64,000 nt of DNA from JBGTSJ01 sp041940305 (GTDB lineage: Bacteria; Planctomycetota; Planctomycetia; Planctomycetales; Planctomycetaceae). A program made the position numbers and the translations under genes. Shown piece by piece: positions 46,603 through 55,566 of this stretch (positions within the stretch are counted from its first letter, which is position 1; each line of letters opens with the position of its first letter). Under the pieces are notes generated by a model. It did not search any database, was not told the DNA's origin, and was given only the letters and a program-made list of their open reading frames with translations. The DNA is taken from the NCBI GenBank assembly GCA_041940305.1, contig JBGTSJ010000009.1:160747-224746 (forward strand), written 5' to 3'.

Positions 46603-47439
46603 TTATCCCCGGATGAAATCCAGCAGGTCGGCGTTGATCACATCCGCATGCGTCGTCGCCATGCCGTGCGGAAACTTCTCGTAGACCTTCAGCGTGCCAT
46701 TCGTGAGGAGTTCAGCCGACCTCAGCGCCGAATTGTCGATCGGGACAATCTGGTCGTCGTCCCCGTGCATGACGAGCGTCGGCACGGCGATCGCCTTGAG
46801 GTCTGTGGTGAAGTCGGTCTCGGAGAAGGCTTTGATCCCTTCGTATTGCGCCTGAGCGCTCCCCATCATTCCCTGCCGCCACCAGTTGCGGATGACTCCC
46901 TGTGACGGCTCCGCTCCCGGACGATTGAATCCGTAGAACGGCCCGCTCGGGACATCGAGGTAAAACTGCGCCCGGTTCGACGCCAGCTGCCGGCGAAAGT
47001 CGTCGAAGACTTCGATCGGCAGTCCGCCCGGGTTGGCGCTCGTCTTCACCATCAGCGGCGGCACCGCGCCGATCAGCACCAGCCTGGCGACCCGCCCTTG
47101 CTTCTGACCGTACTGCGCGACGTAACGGGCAGCCTCCCCCCCGCCTGTCGAATGGCCGACGTGCACGGCGTCCCGTAAGTCGAGATGCTCGACGACCGCC
47201 GCGGCGTCGGCCGCAAAGTGGTCCATGTCGTGCCCGTCGCTCACCTGGCTCGATCGCCCATGCCCGCGACGGTCATGCGCGATCACGCGATAACCCTGCT
47301 GCAAAAAGAACAGCAGTTGCGCGTCCCAGTCGTCCGAACTGAGAGGCCAGCCGTGATGGAACACGATCGGCTGGGCGCTCCGCGGGCCCCAGTCCTTAAA
47401 GAAGATGCGAGCGCCGTCGTTGGTCGTGATGGTATCCAT
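46603..47439 (-). CDS. Alpha/beta hydrolase, non-haem chloroperoxidase type
   Basis: 278 residues from ATG at 47439; the frame upstream is Arg/Pro-rich and unlikely to be coding. IVFHHGWPLSSDDWD holds the oxyanion loop, the nucleophile is Ser in GHSTGGGE, the acid Asp in MHGDDDQIVP and the base His in FPHGMATTHADV. This is the bacterial haloperoxidase/arylesterase group. The true substrate is unknown. It ends eight bases from the kinase stop, convergently. Confidence 0.88.
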   Translation of the reverse strand: MDTITTNDGARIFFKDWGPRSAQPIVFHHGWPLSSDDWDAQLLFFLQQGYRVIAHDRRGHGRSSQVSDGHDMDHFAADAAAVVEHLDLRDAVHVGHSTGGGEAARYVAQYGQKQGRVARLVLIGAVPPLMVKTSANPGGLPIEVFDDFRRQLASNRAQFYLDVPSGPFYGFNRPGAEPSQGVIRNWWRQGMMGSAQAQYEGIKAFSETDFTTDLKAIAVPTLVMHGDDDQIVPIDNSALRSAELLTNGTLKVYEKFPHGMATTHADVINADLLDFIRG

Positions 47440-47482
47440 GACGATCGTCCAGGTGAGAAAGGTCGAGGGTCTGCCTCTAGGT

Positions 47483-48232
47483 CTACCGGTAGCCTCCCGC
47501 GACGTGCAGGGTCTGTCCGGTGACCCAGGCGGAATCGGCCGATGCGAAGTAGACCGCCGCCGGGCCGATGTCGTGAGGCTGGCCGATGCGCCCGAGCGGC
47601 GTCTGGCTCTGGACCTGGGTGCGGAATTCACTGTCCGGAATTCCCTGCGCGTGCGTCCCTTCGGTCTCCACGAGTCCCGGATTGATCGCGTTGACGCGAA
47701 TGTTGCGGGGTCCGAGCTCCTGGGCGAGTGATCGGGTTACGGCGTCGACCGCGGCCTTCGTCGCGCTGTAGACCGAGGTGTTGGCCGGGGCGGATGTGGC
47801 GACCACCGAGCTGATGTTGATCACGCTTCCGCCGTCCTCGAAGTGCCGTACCGCCTCCTGCGTCGCGAGGATCAGTCCCAGCACGTTGAGGTTGAACTGC
47901 CGGTGGAAATGCTCGGGCGTCACTTCCTCCAGCGCTCCGAACTCGTAGATGCCGGCGTTGTTGACGAGCACGTCCACGCGACCGAAGGCCTGCTTCGTCT
48001 CGGCGAACAGCCGGGCGATGTCCGCTGGCTGCGAGACGTCCGCCTGAACCGCCACCGCGCGGCCGCCTTTACCGGCGATCTCCGCCACGACCTTTTCCGC
48101 CCCTGCCTTGCTGCTCGCGTAGTTGACCACCACGGCCGCGCCGGCATCGGCCAGGTGCTGCGCGATGGCGGCCCCGATCCCCTTCGATGCACCCGTGACG
48201 ACTGCCACTTTTCCGTTGAGCTTCTTTGACAT
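47483..48232 (-). CDS. Short-chain dehydrogenase/reductase
   Basis: 249 residues from ATG at 48232. Classical SDR: NAD(P) motif VTGASKGIGAAIA (TGxxxGxG), NNAG, catalytic Ser in INISSVVA and YSATK (Tyr, Lys), and the PLGRIGQPHDIG ... GQTLHVAGGY ending. The cofactor is probably NADPH (basic/Ser-Ser-Lys after strand 2). It lies 44 bases upstream of the alpha/beta hydrolase on the same strand and may share its transcript. Substrate not predictable. Confidence 0.88.
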   Translation of the reverse strand: MSKKLNGKVAVVTGASKGIGAAIAQHLADAGAAVVVNYASSKAGAEKVVAEIAGKGGRAVAVQADVSQPADIARLFAETKQAFGRVDVLVNNAGIYEFGALEEVTPEHFHRQFNLNVLGLILATQEAVRHFEDGGSVINISSVVATSAPANTSVYSATKAAVDAVTRSLAQELGPRNIRVNAINPGLVETEGTHAQGIPDSEFRTQVQSQTPLGRIGQPHDIGPAAVYFASADSAWVTGQTLHVAGGYR

Positions 48233-48471
48233 GGTGTCCTCTGCTTCCTCCCAGATGAATGTGTTCGCACCGAATCCCGCTTTACCAGATGCACGGGCAT
48301 GACGGCGACCGTTGCTGTCACTACTCCGCGTTCGCCGGAGGCTTACACGAATCCTGCGAGTTTTCGGGACCCTCCCCGGAAACCGGCGACATTCGCAGTT
48401 TTCCATGTAAGTCCGCCGGCTCGGGCAGGTACTGCCGGAAACGGCTGATTCCTCAGACTGGAGACTGAGCG

Positions 48472-51400
48472 ATGTGGATTGTCAACCTGGCCCTGCGGCG
48501 GCCCTATACGTTCGTGGTGATGGCGCTCCTCATTCTCGTGCTGGGGACGACCGCCGTTCTCAACATGCGGACCGACATCTTTCCGGAGATTGACATCCCG
48601 GTGATCACCGTCCTCTGGACCTACAAGGGGATGGAGACCAGTGAGGTCGAGTCGCGGATCACCACGTACAGCGAGTACGCGATCACCTCGAACGTCAACA
48701 ACATCCGGCAAGTGGAGTCGCAGACGCTTAACGGCGTGGGGGTGATCCGCATCTACTTCCATCCGGGGACGGACATCGGGGCGGCGATGGCCCAGGTGAC
48801 GTCGGTGAGCCAGGCGATCCGCTCAGTGATGCCCCCCGGCGTGCAGCCTCCGATCATCGTGCAGTTCAACGCTTCCAGCGTGCCGATCCTGCAAATGGCG
48901 CTCTCCAGCCAGACGATGTCGGAGGCGGAAGTGTACGACTACGGGCTCTACATCCTGCGGACACAGTTGTCGGTCGTGCAGGGCCTGACGATGCCCACTC
49001 CCTCAGGCGGCCGCGAACGGCAGATCATGGTGGATCTCGATCCGCAGGCGCTGCAGGCCAAGGGGATCGATCCGCAGGAAGTCGCTAATGCCGTCAATGC
49101 GTTCAACCTGGCGTCGCCCACCGGCGTGGCGCGCATCGATTCGCACGAGTATCCCGTCACGCTGAACAACACGCCGCCGACCGTGGCGGCGTTCAACGAC
49201 ATTCCGATCAAGGTCGTTAACGGCAGCACCGTGTTCATGCGGGATGTCGCGCAGGTGCGGGACGGTGCGAACATTCAGACGACGGTGGTCCGCAAGGACG
49301 GCGAGCGCGGCGCGCTGGTGACGCTGCTCAAGAACGGCAACGCATCGACGCTCGAGATTGTCGGCCGAGTGAAAGAGATGCTGCCGGAGATCCAGGCGTC
49401 CGCCCCTCCCGGCCTCGAGATCGAACTGCTGTTCGATCAGTCGCTGTTCGTAACCGCCGCCGTGGAGGGGGTGGTGCATGAAAGCCTGATTGCCGGACTG
49501 CTCACTGCGGCGATGATCCTGCTCTTCCTCGGCAGCTGGCGCAGCACGCTGATCATTGCCGTGTCGATCCCGCTATCGATCCTCTCGTCGATCTTCCTGC
49601 TCTACGGTCTGGGCTACTCGCTCAATGTGATGACGCTCGGCGGCCTCGCGCTGGCGGTCGGCATCCTGGTGGATGACGCAACGGTGGAGATCGAGAACAT
49701 CCATCGCAACATTGGGCTCGGCAAGCCGCTGCGCCAGGCAATTCTCGACGGCGCCATGCAGATCGCCGCACCGACGTTTGTCTCGACGCTGACGATCTGC
49801 ATCGTGTTCGTGTCGGTCGTGTTCCTGGAAGGTCCGGCCAAGTACCTGTTCACGCCGCTGGCCCTGTCGGTCGTGTTTGCGATGCTTTCGTCTTACCTGC
49901 TGTCGCGGACCCTCGTCCCGGTGATGGCAGCTTACCTCCTGCCAAAGGAAGTCGCCGACCATGCGGACTCGGCCCATCCCGCGCCGGACGGATTGACGGC
50001 CCGGTTCTTCGCGGGCTTCGAGGCCGCGTTCGAGGCATTCCGCTCCGCCTATCTGCGAGTTCTCGGATGGGCCCTCGGGCACCGCCGGACCGTATTCGCC
50101 CTGTTTGCGGCGATCGTCACCAGCGGGGCGCTGCTGCTTCCGCACGTGGGACGTGACTTCTTTCCCACCGTGGACGCCGGGCAGTTCCGACTGCACGTGA
50201 GGGCTCCAGCCGGATCGCGGCTCGAACAGACTGAGGCGTACTTCACCGCGGTCGAAGACGCGATCCGCGACGTGATTCCCCGATCCGAGATCGACCTGTT
50301 GCTGGACAACATCGGCCTGCCCAATCGCACCTACGCGATGGCGTTCGGCGACAGCTCGACCACGGGACAGGCCGACGGCGAGATCCTCGTCGCGCTGAGC
50401 CATGAACGATCCCGATCGACTCCGGAATATGTCGCCGCATTGCGGGAGGAGCTGCCGCGCCGGTTTCCTGAGCTGACGTTCTACTTCCAGCCGGCCGATA
50501 TCGTGACGCAGATTCTCAACTTCGGCCTCCCCGCTCCGATCGACATCCAAATCGGCGGGCCGTCGCGGGATCTGAACTTCGAGATGGCGACGCAGATCGC
50601 CGACCGCGTGCGCGGCATACCGGGCCTCGCAGACGTCCATGTGCACCAGGTCATGAATGTCCCCGGGCTGCACGTCGAGGTCGATCAGGCCCGGGCCGCG
50701 CAATTCGGCATGTCGCAACGGGACGTCGCCAACAGTGTGCTCGTCTCGCTCTCCGGCAGCGGGCAGGTTCAGCCGAACTACTGGGTCGACCCGGCCAACG
50801 GCATCTCGTACCTCGTCGAAGCTCGCACGCCCGGCTACCGGATCGACAGCTTCGACTCGGTGTCGACGATTCCCGTTGTGGCCGACGGCAGGCCGGTGCA
50901 GTTGCTGTCCAACGTGGCGCAGATCTCGCGCGGAACAACGCCCGAGATCGCCAACCACGTCAATGTGCAGCCCGTGTTCGACGTGTACGCCAGCGTGCAG
51001 GGCCGGGATCTCGGCAGCGTCGCCCGTGAGATTGACGCCGTATTGGACGAATTTCGCGCGCAGCTGCAGCCGGGCAACACCATCGCCGTCCGCGGCCAGG
51101 TCGAGAGCATGGAGTCGGCCTTCGTGCGTCTGGGGCTCGGCATCGCCTTCGCCGCCGTGCTGGTGTACCTGCTGATGGTTGTCAACTTTCAGAGCTGGCT
51201 GGACCCGTTCATCATTATCATGGCCCTGCCGGGAGCGTTCGTGGGCATCGTGTGGATGCTGACGCTGTGGGACACGACCTTCAGCGTGCCGGCGCTTATG
51301 GGAGCCATCATGTCGATCGGCGTCGCCACGGCGAACAGCATCCTGATGGTGACGTTCGCCAACGAACAGCTGCTGGAAGGGAAGGCTCCACTGGAGGCCG

Positions 51401-51641
51401 CTCTCGCAGCCGGACGGACGCGCATGCGTCCCGTGGTAATGACGGCCCTCGCCATGATCATTGGCATGCTGCCGATGTCGCTGGGACTCGGTGAAGGGGG
51501 GGAGCAAAACGCGCCGCTGGGCCGCGCCGTGGCGGCCTGCTGATGGCGACGGCCGCAACTCTCCTCTTTGTGCCGGTGGTTTTCAGCCTGCTGAAGCGTC
51601 ACCAGCCCGCTCAGTCTCCGGTGACGCAGGAGTCGCCGTAG
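48472..51641 (+). CDS. RND efflux permease, frameshifted near the C-terminus
   Basis: The main frame gives 1023 residues and stops at 51543. It has AcrB/MMPL-type organisation: TM1 at 8-28, porter loops, a TM bundle around residues 335-500 with GGLALAVGILVDDATVEIEN, and the second bundle after 880. After EQNAPLGRAV the frame reads AAC and stops, but the next frame continues as GGLLMATAATLLFVPVVFSL to 51641, the expected last helix. Restoring one G in the GTGGCGGCC run near 51530 repairs it. It is either a one-base error or a real truncation that removes the last helix. The adaptor gene follows. Confidence 0.85.
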
Positions 51642-51835
51642 GCCCTTACGGCGCGACACGCTGCAGCCTGTTCATGCACGGCCCGGCATGTGGATTCCGG
51701 TCCGTGCGTCGTTCCGCCCATCGCTTCTGATCAGACCGCACCGGTGGCCGGAAATCCTGTAAGGGCGGATCCAGTCGCCTGGTAGTTCCGAGAGAGGATG
51801 CAGTTGATTCATCCCGTTGCAACAAGGAACCAGTG

Positions 51836-53287
51836 ATGTCTCCAAGCTATGAAACCAATGGAGTCCAGTCCCCGCAGCAGTACCGTCCGGCGAACCGGCT
51901 GGATTCGCGCGCGATGTCGATCGCGCGGCAGTCGTCCGTCCAGCCGGCGCCGGTCGTCAGCCAGAAAGCGACTTGGCCACGCATCGCCGGCTATGCCCTG
52001 GCCGGGAGCCTCGCCGCGGTGGCTCTGGGAGCCGGGATTCGCCCCTGGCTCACGGCCGGCAGTGCGGACGGTGCGATGCCGGCGGTCGAGCAGGCAGAAC
52101 CTCGACGCGTCACAACGGTTCGCCCCGAACGCCAGCAGCAGGGGGCCGTCACACTCCCGTCGACCGTTGAGCCGTTTCAGTCCGCCCAGGTGTATTCGCG
52201 CGTGGCCGGTTACGTGACGTCGTGGAATGCCGAACTCGGGGCCCGCGTTGAGGCCGGCGATGTGCTGGCGGTCATCGATACGCCGGAGCTCGACCAGGAG
52301 TTGCTGCAGGCCCGCTCTGACCTCAACGAAGCTCATGCGGCCGTGGCTCAGGCTGAGGCCGAACTGGCCGAGTCTCAGGCCGCGCTCGATCTCGCGGAGG
52401 CCGAACGATCGCGCGCCCGCGCCGATCTGGCGTTGGCAGACAGCCGTCTCCAGCGCCGCCAGACACTGTTTCAAAAGGGCGCACTCACGCAGGACGATCT
52501 CGACACGGCCGTGCGCGATCGAGACGCCCGCGCGGCCGATGTCGCAGCCGCCGACGCCGCCGTCGCCCGTCAGGCCGCCAACCTAAAGACTCGCGCCGCC
52601 GTCATTGAATCGCAGCAGGCGGCTGTCGAAGGCCGGCAGGCCAACGTGCGGCGGCTGGAAGAACTGTACGGCTTCCGCAACCTGGTGGCCCCGTTCGACG
52701 GGGTCGTCACGCGCCGCAATGTGGAAGTTGGCCAGCTGGTGACGGCCGGCGGCACCGCGCCGCAGCAGGAGCTGTATGTGATTGCCCAGACGGATCGCGT
52801 CCGCGTCCAGACTCCGGTTCCGCAGTCCGAGGCGGCCGGTATCCGCGATGGGTCGTCTGTGGTCGTCAGGGTGCCCGAACTCCCCGGCCAGGACATTACC
52901 GCCACCGTCACCCGCACCTCGCAGTCACTCGATCCCGGCTCGCGCACGCTGCTCGCGGAGATCGAACTGCCGAATCCCGACGGCCGCATGTATCCGGGCA
53001 TCTATGCCGAAGTCGTGATCGAGACCGAGGCCTCCACCACCGCTTGGGTGGTCCCGACCAATACGCTCCGCATGCAGGTGGACGGGCCGCACGTCGTGGT
53101 CGAAAAACAGGGAGTGCTGGAAGTGCGTCCAGTGCGACTTGGGCGAGACTACGGCCGCCTGGTTGCCGTACTGGAGGGACTGGCCGGCAGCGAACAGCTG
53201 GTGGTGAATCCCACCGATGACCTGCGCAGCGGGATGACAGTCTCCGTCAGCGCGCGACCGGAGGGAGAAAGCGTGGCGGCCAGGTAG
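51836..53287 (+). CDS. RND efflux periplasmic adaptor (HlyD/MFP family)
   Basis: About 483 residues; ATG at 51836 (GTG at 51833 also possible). A long N-terminal arm precedes a membrane anchor (about 48-70). Then comes the half-lipoyl segment VYSRVAGYVTSWNAELGARV, a long alpha-helical hairpin (about 150-270, Ala/Glu/Arg-rich), the second half-lipoyl LVAPFDGVVTRRNVEVGQLV, and beta-barrel and membrane-proximal parts. It bridges the permease encoded 195 bases upstream to an outer-membrane channel, which is not encoded nearby. Confidence 0.9.
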   Translation: MSPSYETNGVQSPQQYRPANRLDSRAMSIARQSSVQPAPVVSQKATWPRIAGYALAGSLAAVALGAGIRPWLTAGSADGAMPAVEQAEPRRVTTVRPERQQQGAVTLPSTVEPFQSAQVYSRVAGYVTSWNAELGARVEAGDVLAVIDTPELDQELLQARSDLNEAHAAVAQAEAELAESQAALDLAEAERSRARADLALADSRLQRRQTLFQKGALTQDDLDTAVRDRDARAADVAAADAAVARQAANLKTRAAVIESQQAAVEGRQANVRRLEELYGFRNLVAPFDGVVTRRNVEVGQLVTAGGTAPQQELYVIAQTDRVRVQTPVPQSEAAGIRDGSSVVVRVPELPGQDITATVTRTSQSLDPGSRTLLAEIELPNPDGRMYPGIYAEVVIETEASTTAWVVPTNTLRMQVDGPHVVVEKQGVLEVRPVRLGRDYGRLVAVLEGLAGSEQLVVNPTDDLRSGMTVSVSARPEGESVAAR

Positions 53288-53428
53288 TCGTGCCATGCAA
53301 TCCCGCTGATGCCCGGACGTCCGGGAACATTCAACCGTCGGGAACTGCGAGTGAATACACAGGACTCACCGGTCACGCTCGCCACACAGCTTCGGTAACC
53401 TCCACGGTGAATCAAACTGAGGCCGGGC

Positions 53429-53767
53429 TCACACCGCCTCCTGACCGCGGGACTGGGTGGACGGAGTCGCTCTGCCGGCGTTCCCGCCGGCGGACGACTG
53501 AATCAGCGAGGCCATCGCGCGAAGGCGCGTCGCTCCCAGCATGGCCACCGCATGGTCCACGCGCACGATGGGACGTGACAATCCGCGCCCGGCTGAGTTG
53601 GCCATCCGCAGGACGTGCCCCGCCAGCAGCGGACGACCCTGCAGCACGTCAGCAATCCGGCGGAGATCCGGCTCCTCCTCCTCGATCACGGCGCTGACTG
53701 CCCGCGCATCCGCGAGCAGTTCGATCGCGTGCGGACCGTCGATACGGATACGGGTGATATCATCCAT
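53429..53767 (-). CDS. Short HDOD-like protein at the end of the flagellar operon
   Basis: 112 residues from ATG at 53767. AVSAVIEEEEPDLRRIADVL, then LLAGHVLRMANSAGRGL and VRVDHAVAMLGATRLRAM match the first part of the HDOD domain (DP-x-L...R-x-x-N-S-A...AI-x-x-L-G). Full HDOD domains are about 200 residues, so this is a half-length version or truncated. HDOD proteins often act in motility or signalling. It lies 90 bases after flgL on the same strand. Confidence 0.65.
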   Translation of the reverse strand: MDDITRIRIDGPHAIELLADARAVSAVIEEEEPDLRRIADVLQGRPLLAGHVLRMANSAGRGLSRPIVRVDHAVAMLGATRLRAMASLIQSSAGGNAGRATPSTQSRGQEAV

Positions 53768-53859
53768 CGCCGTTGGTCGTCTCAGAAACCGGCTCCTCTT
53801 CTCGTTCCCAGGCTCTGGCTGAGAACGCACTCCCGCGAAGTGCTGCTTCGCCCCCTCCA

Positions 53860-55296
53860 CTACAGGTAATCGATCAGCGACTGGCTGAAGAGCTGCGCCG
53901 ACGACGCCAGCGTGTACTGCAGCATCATTTCCTCCTGCTGCAGCCGCAGGATGACGTCCGCCATATCGGCTCCTTCGATCTCCGTCGCGATCTTCTGCTG
54001 CTCCAGTTTCAGATCGGTCAGGCGGGCCTCGAGCGAATCCAGATTCTCCAGCGACACCCCCTGCTGGCCCACAATGTCGAGGATGTGGTCCTGCAACCGG
54101 TCGATGTCTCCCATCCGCCGGTCCATCGCGGCATGCCACGTGTACGAGCCCACCTCCTGCTCATTCAGCAGATCGGCCCGCAGCTGGTCCATCAGGGTGA
54201 ACAGGTCCGCGGTGCCCGTGTAATCGAGCGACTCCTTCCCTACGCGGCGGACGTTGACGGTGTTGACGTTCGTAACCGCGCCCGTCTCACTGTCGGTGAC
54301 CTGCTGATTCCCGGAGAAGTCGATCGGCGTCAACGTCGCGCCGCCATCGGTCGAGAGCGCGCCGTTCGCCGTGATGTCGACGCTGCCGGAGAACCCCGCC
54401 GTGATCGCCGTCGTATCGATGTAGACGGTCTCCCCTTCCGGACCGATTACCGCCAGATTCGTGTCCGCGTTCGTGAACGCCACGGGCGGCCCGCCATTGA
54501 GCGAGACCGTCCCCGACGCGCCGGTGCCGCTCGTGTCGTTGATCGTCAGCTTGTGTGCCCCCGGCGGGCCGATGATGTTGTCGCCCGCCGCCGATCCGGT
54601 CCCGGCTGCCACGCCCGACCCCGCCGCGTACGTCGTCGACGTGTGCACCACCAGCAATTCATCGGTGCCGACGGCGTTATCCACGCCGCTCCCGGCCGTC
54701 GCTCCGGTCGTTCCCACGTACAGCGTCGCACCGCGCTGCCGCGCCTGAAAAACCTCCGCCCCCGAGTACAGCACATCGACCGAGAACGTCCGCCCCACGT
54801 CGGTCGCGCTGCGAATCGACGAACCGTTGTAAACGATGCTCCCGTCGGCAGTCTGCGTGAAGGGCCGCTGACGGCTGTCCGCCCCCGAGAACAAATACTC
54901 CCCGTTGTGCTGCGTGTTCGCGATGACCAGCAGCCGCTCCTTGAGTCCCTTCAGCTCGCTCGCATACGCGGCCCGCTCGCTCGGCTCAATCGACTGCCGC
55001 GACGAGATGGCGATCTCCTTCACCCGCGTGAGGATCTCCTGCGCGCTCAGCAGTTCGGAGTTGGCGACCCCCAGCCGCTGCCGGGCCGCCGTGATGTTCG
55101 ACAGCTCCGCGTCCATCCGCCCCAGCGCCGACCGCACCCCCTGAATGGCCCGCGTCCCCGCCGGATCATCCGAAGGTTTCAGCAGCCTCAGCCCGCTCGA
55201 CGCCTGCGACTGCAGCGTCGCCATCCGCGAACCGTGCAGCTGCGCGGCGCGGATCGTCTGCGAGACGAAAACGTTGGGTGTAACGCGAAAAGGCAT
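53860..55296 (-). CDS. flgL: Flagellar hook-associated protein 3
   Basis: 478 residues. The N-terminal flagellin-like helices are clear (LQSQASSGLRLLKPSDDPAG, the shared flagellin/FlgL motif) and so is the C-terminal helix ending TLASSAQLFSQSLIDYL. The central part (about 165-400) is a Gly/Thr/Ala-rich beta insert, larger than in enteric FlgL, which is surface-exposed. It forms the junction between hook and filament with FlgK. Confidence 0.92.
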   Translation of the reverse strand: MPFRVTPNVFVSQTIRAAQLHGSRMATLQSQASSGLRLLKPSDDPAGTRAIQGVRSALGRMDAELSNITAARQRLGVANSELLSAQEILTRVKEIAISSRQSIEPSERAAYASELKGLKERLLVIANTQHNGEYLFSGADSRQRPFTQTADGSIVYNGSSIRSATDVGRTFSVDVLYSGAEVFQARQRGATLYVGTTGATAGSGVDNAVGTDELLVVHTSTTYAAGSGVAAGTGSAAGDNIIGPPGAHKLTINDTSGTGASGTVSLNGGPPVAFTNADTNLAVIGPEGETVYIDTTAITAGFSGSVDITANGALSTDGGATLTPIDFSGNQQVTDSETGAVTNVNTVNVRRVGKESLDYTGTADLFTLMDQLRADLLNEQEVGSYTWHAAMDRRMGDIDRLQDHILDIVGQQGVSLENLDSLEARLTDLKLEQQKIATEIEGADMADVILRLQQEEMMLQYTLASSAQLFSQSLIDYL

Positions 55297-55566
55297 GTCA
55301 CTCAGTCACCAGGCCGGCGCGGGCTCCTCTTTAGATATCGGCATCGCCGACCGGCAGACGAAAGGATTGAACAGGAGGAAACGGAGAAAACAGAGGATTT
55401 TGACTCAAGAACGCGGCGTCGGGGCCCCGCGCTGCACGAGTACGCCGTCGTTGAGAGGAATCGAGGAATCGAGGATTCAAGGAGTCGAGGAATCAAGGGG
55501 AGAGCGGTTGCCAAACCTTCCCTCGTCTCCTTGACTCCTCGATTCCTTGTCTCCTCCGCGAATCGC
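55297..55566. repeat. flgK-flgL gap filled with repeats
   Basis: The 270 bases hold a polypurine repeat (GAACAGGAGGAAACGGAG from 55369) and a GAATC/GAGGA repeat (55451-55498), then an inverted copy (55524-55557). CAAGGAGTCGAGGAATCAAG and its opposite arm CCTTGACTCCTCGATTCCTT can pair over about 21 bp with two wobbles, so a large hairpin separates flgK from flgL. Confidence 0.65.

Noticed and set aside
49573..51558. Antisense open frame of 661 codons over the RND permease
   Set aside because: Low-complexity His/Arg/Gln sequence without family features, fully explained as a shadow of the permease gene.
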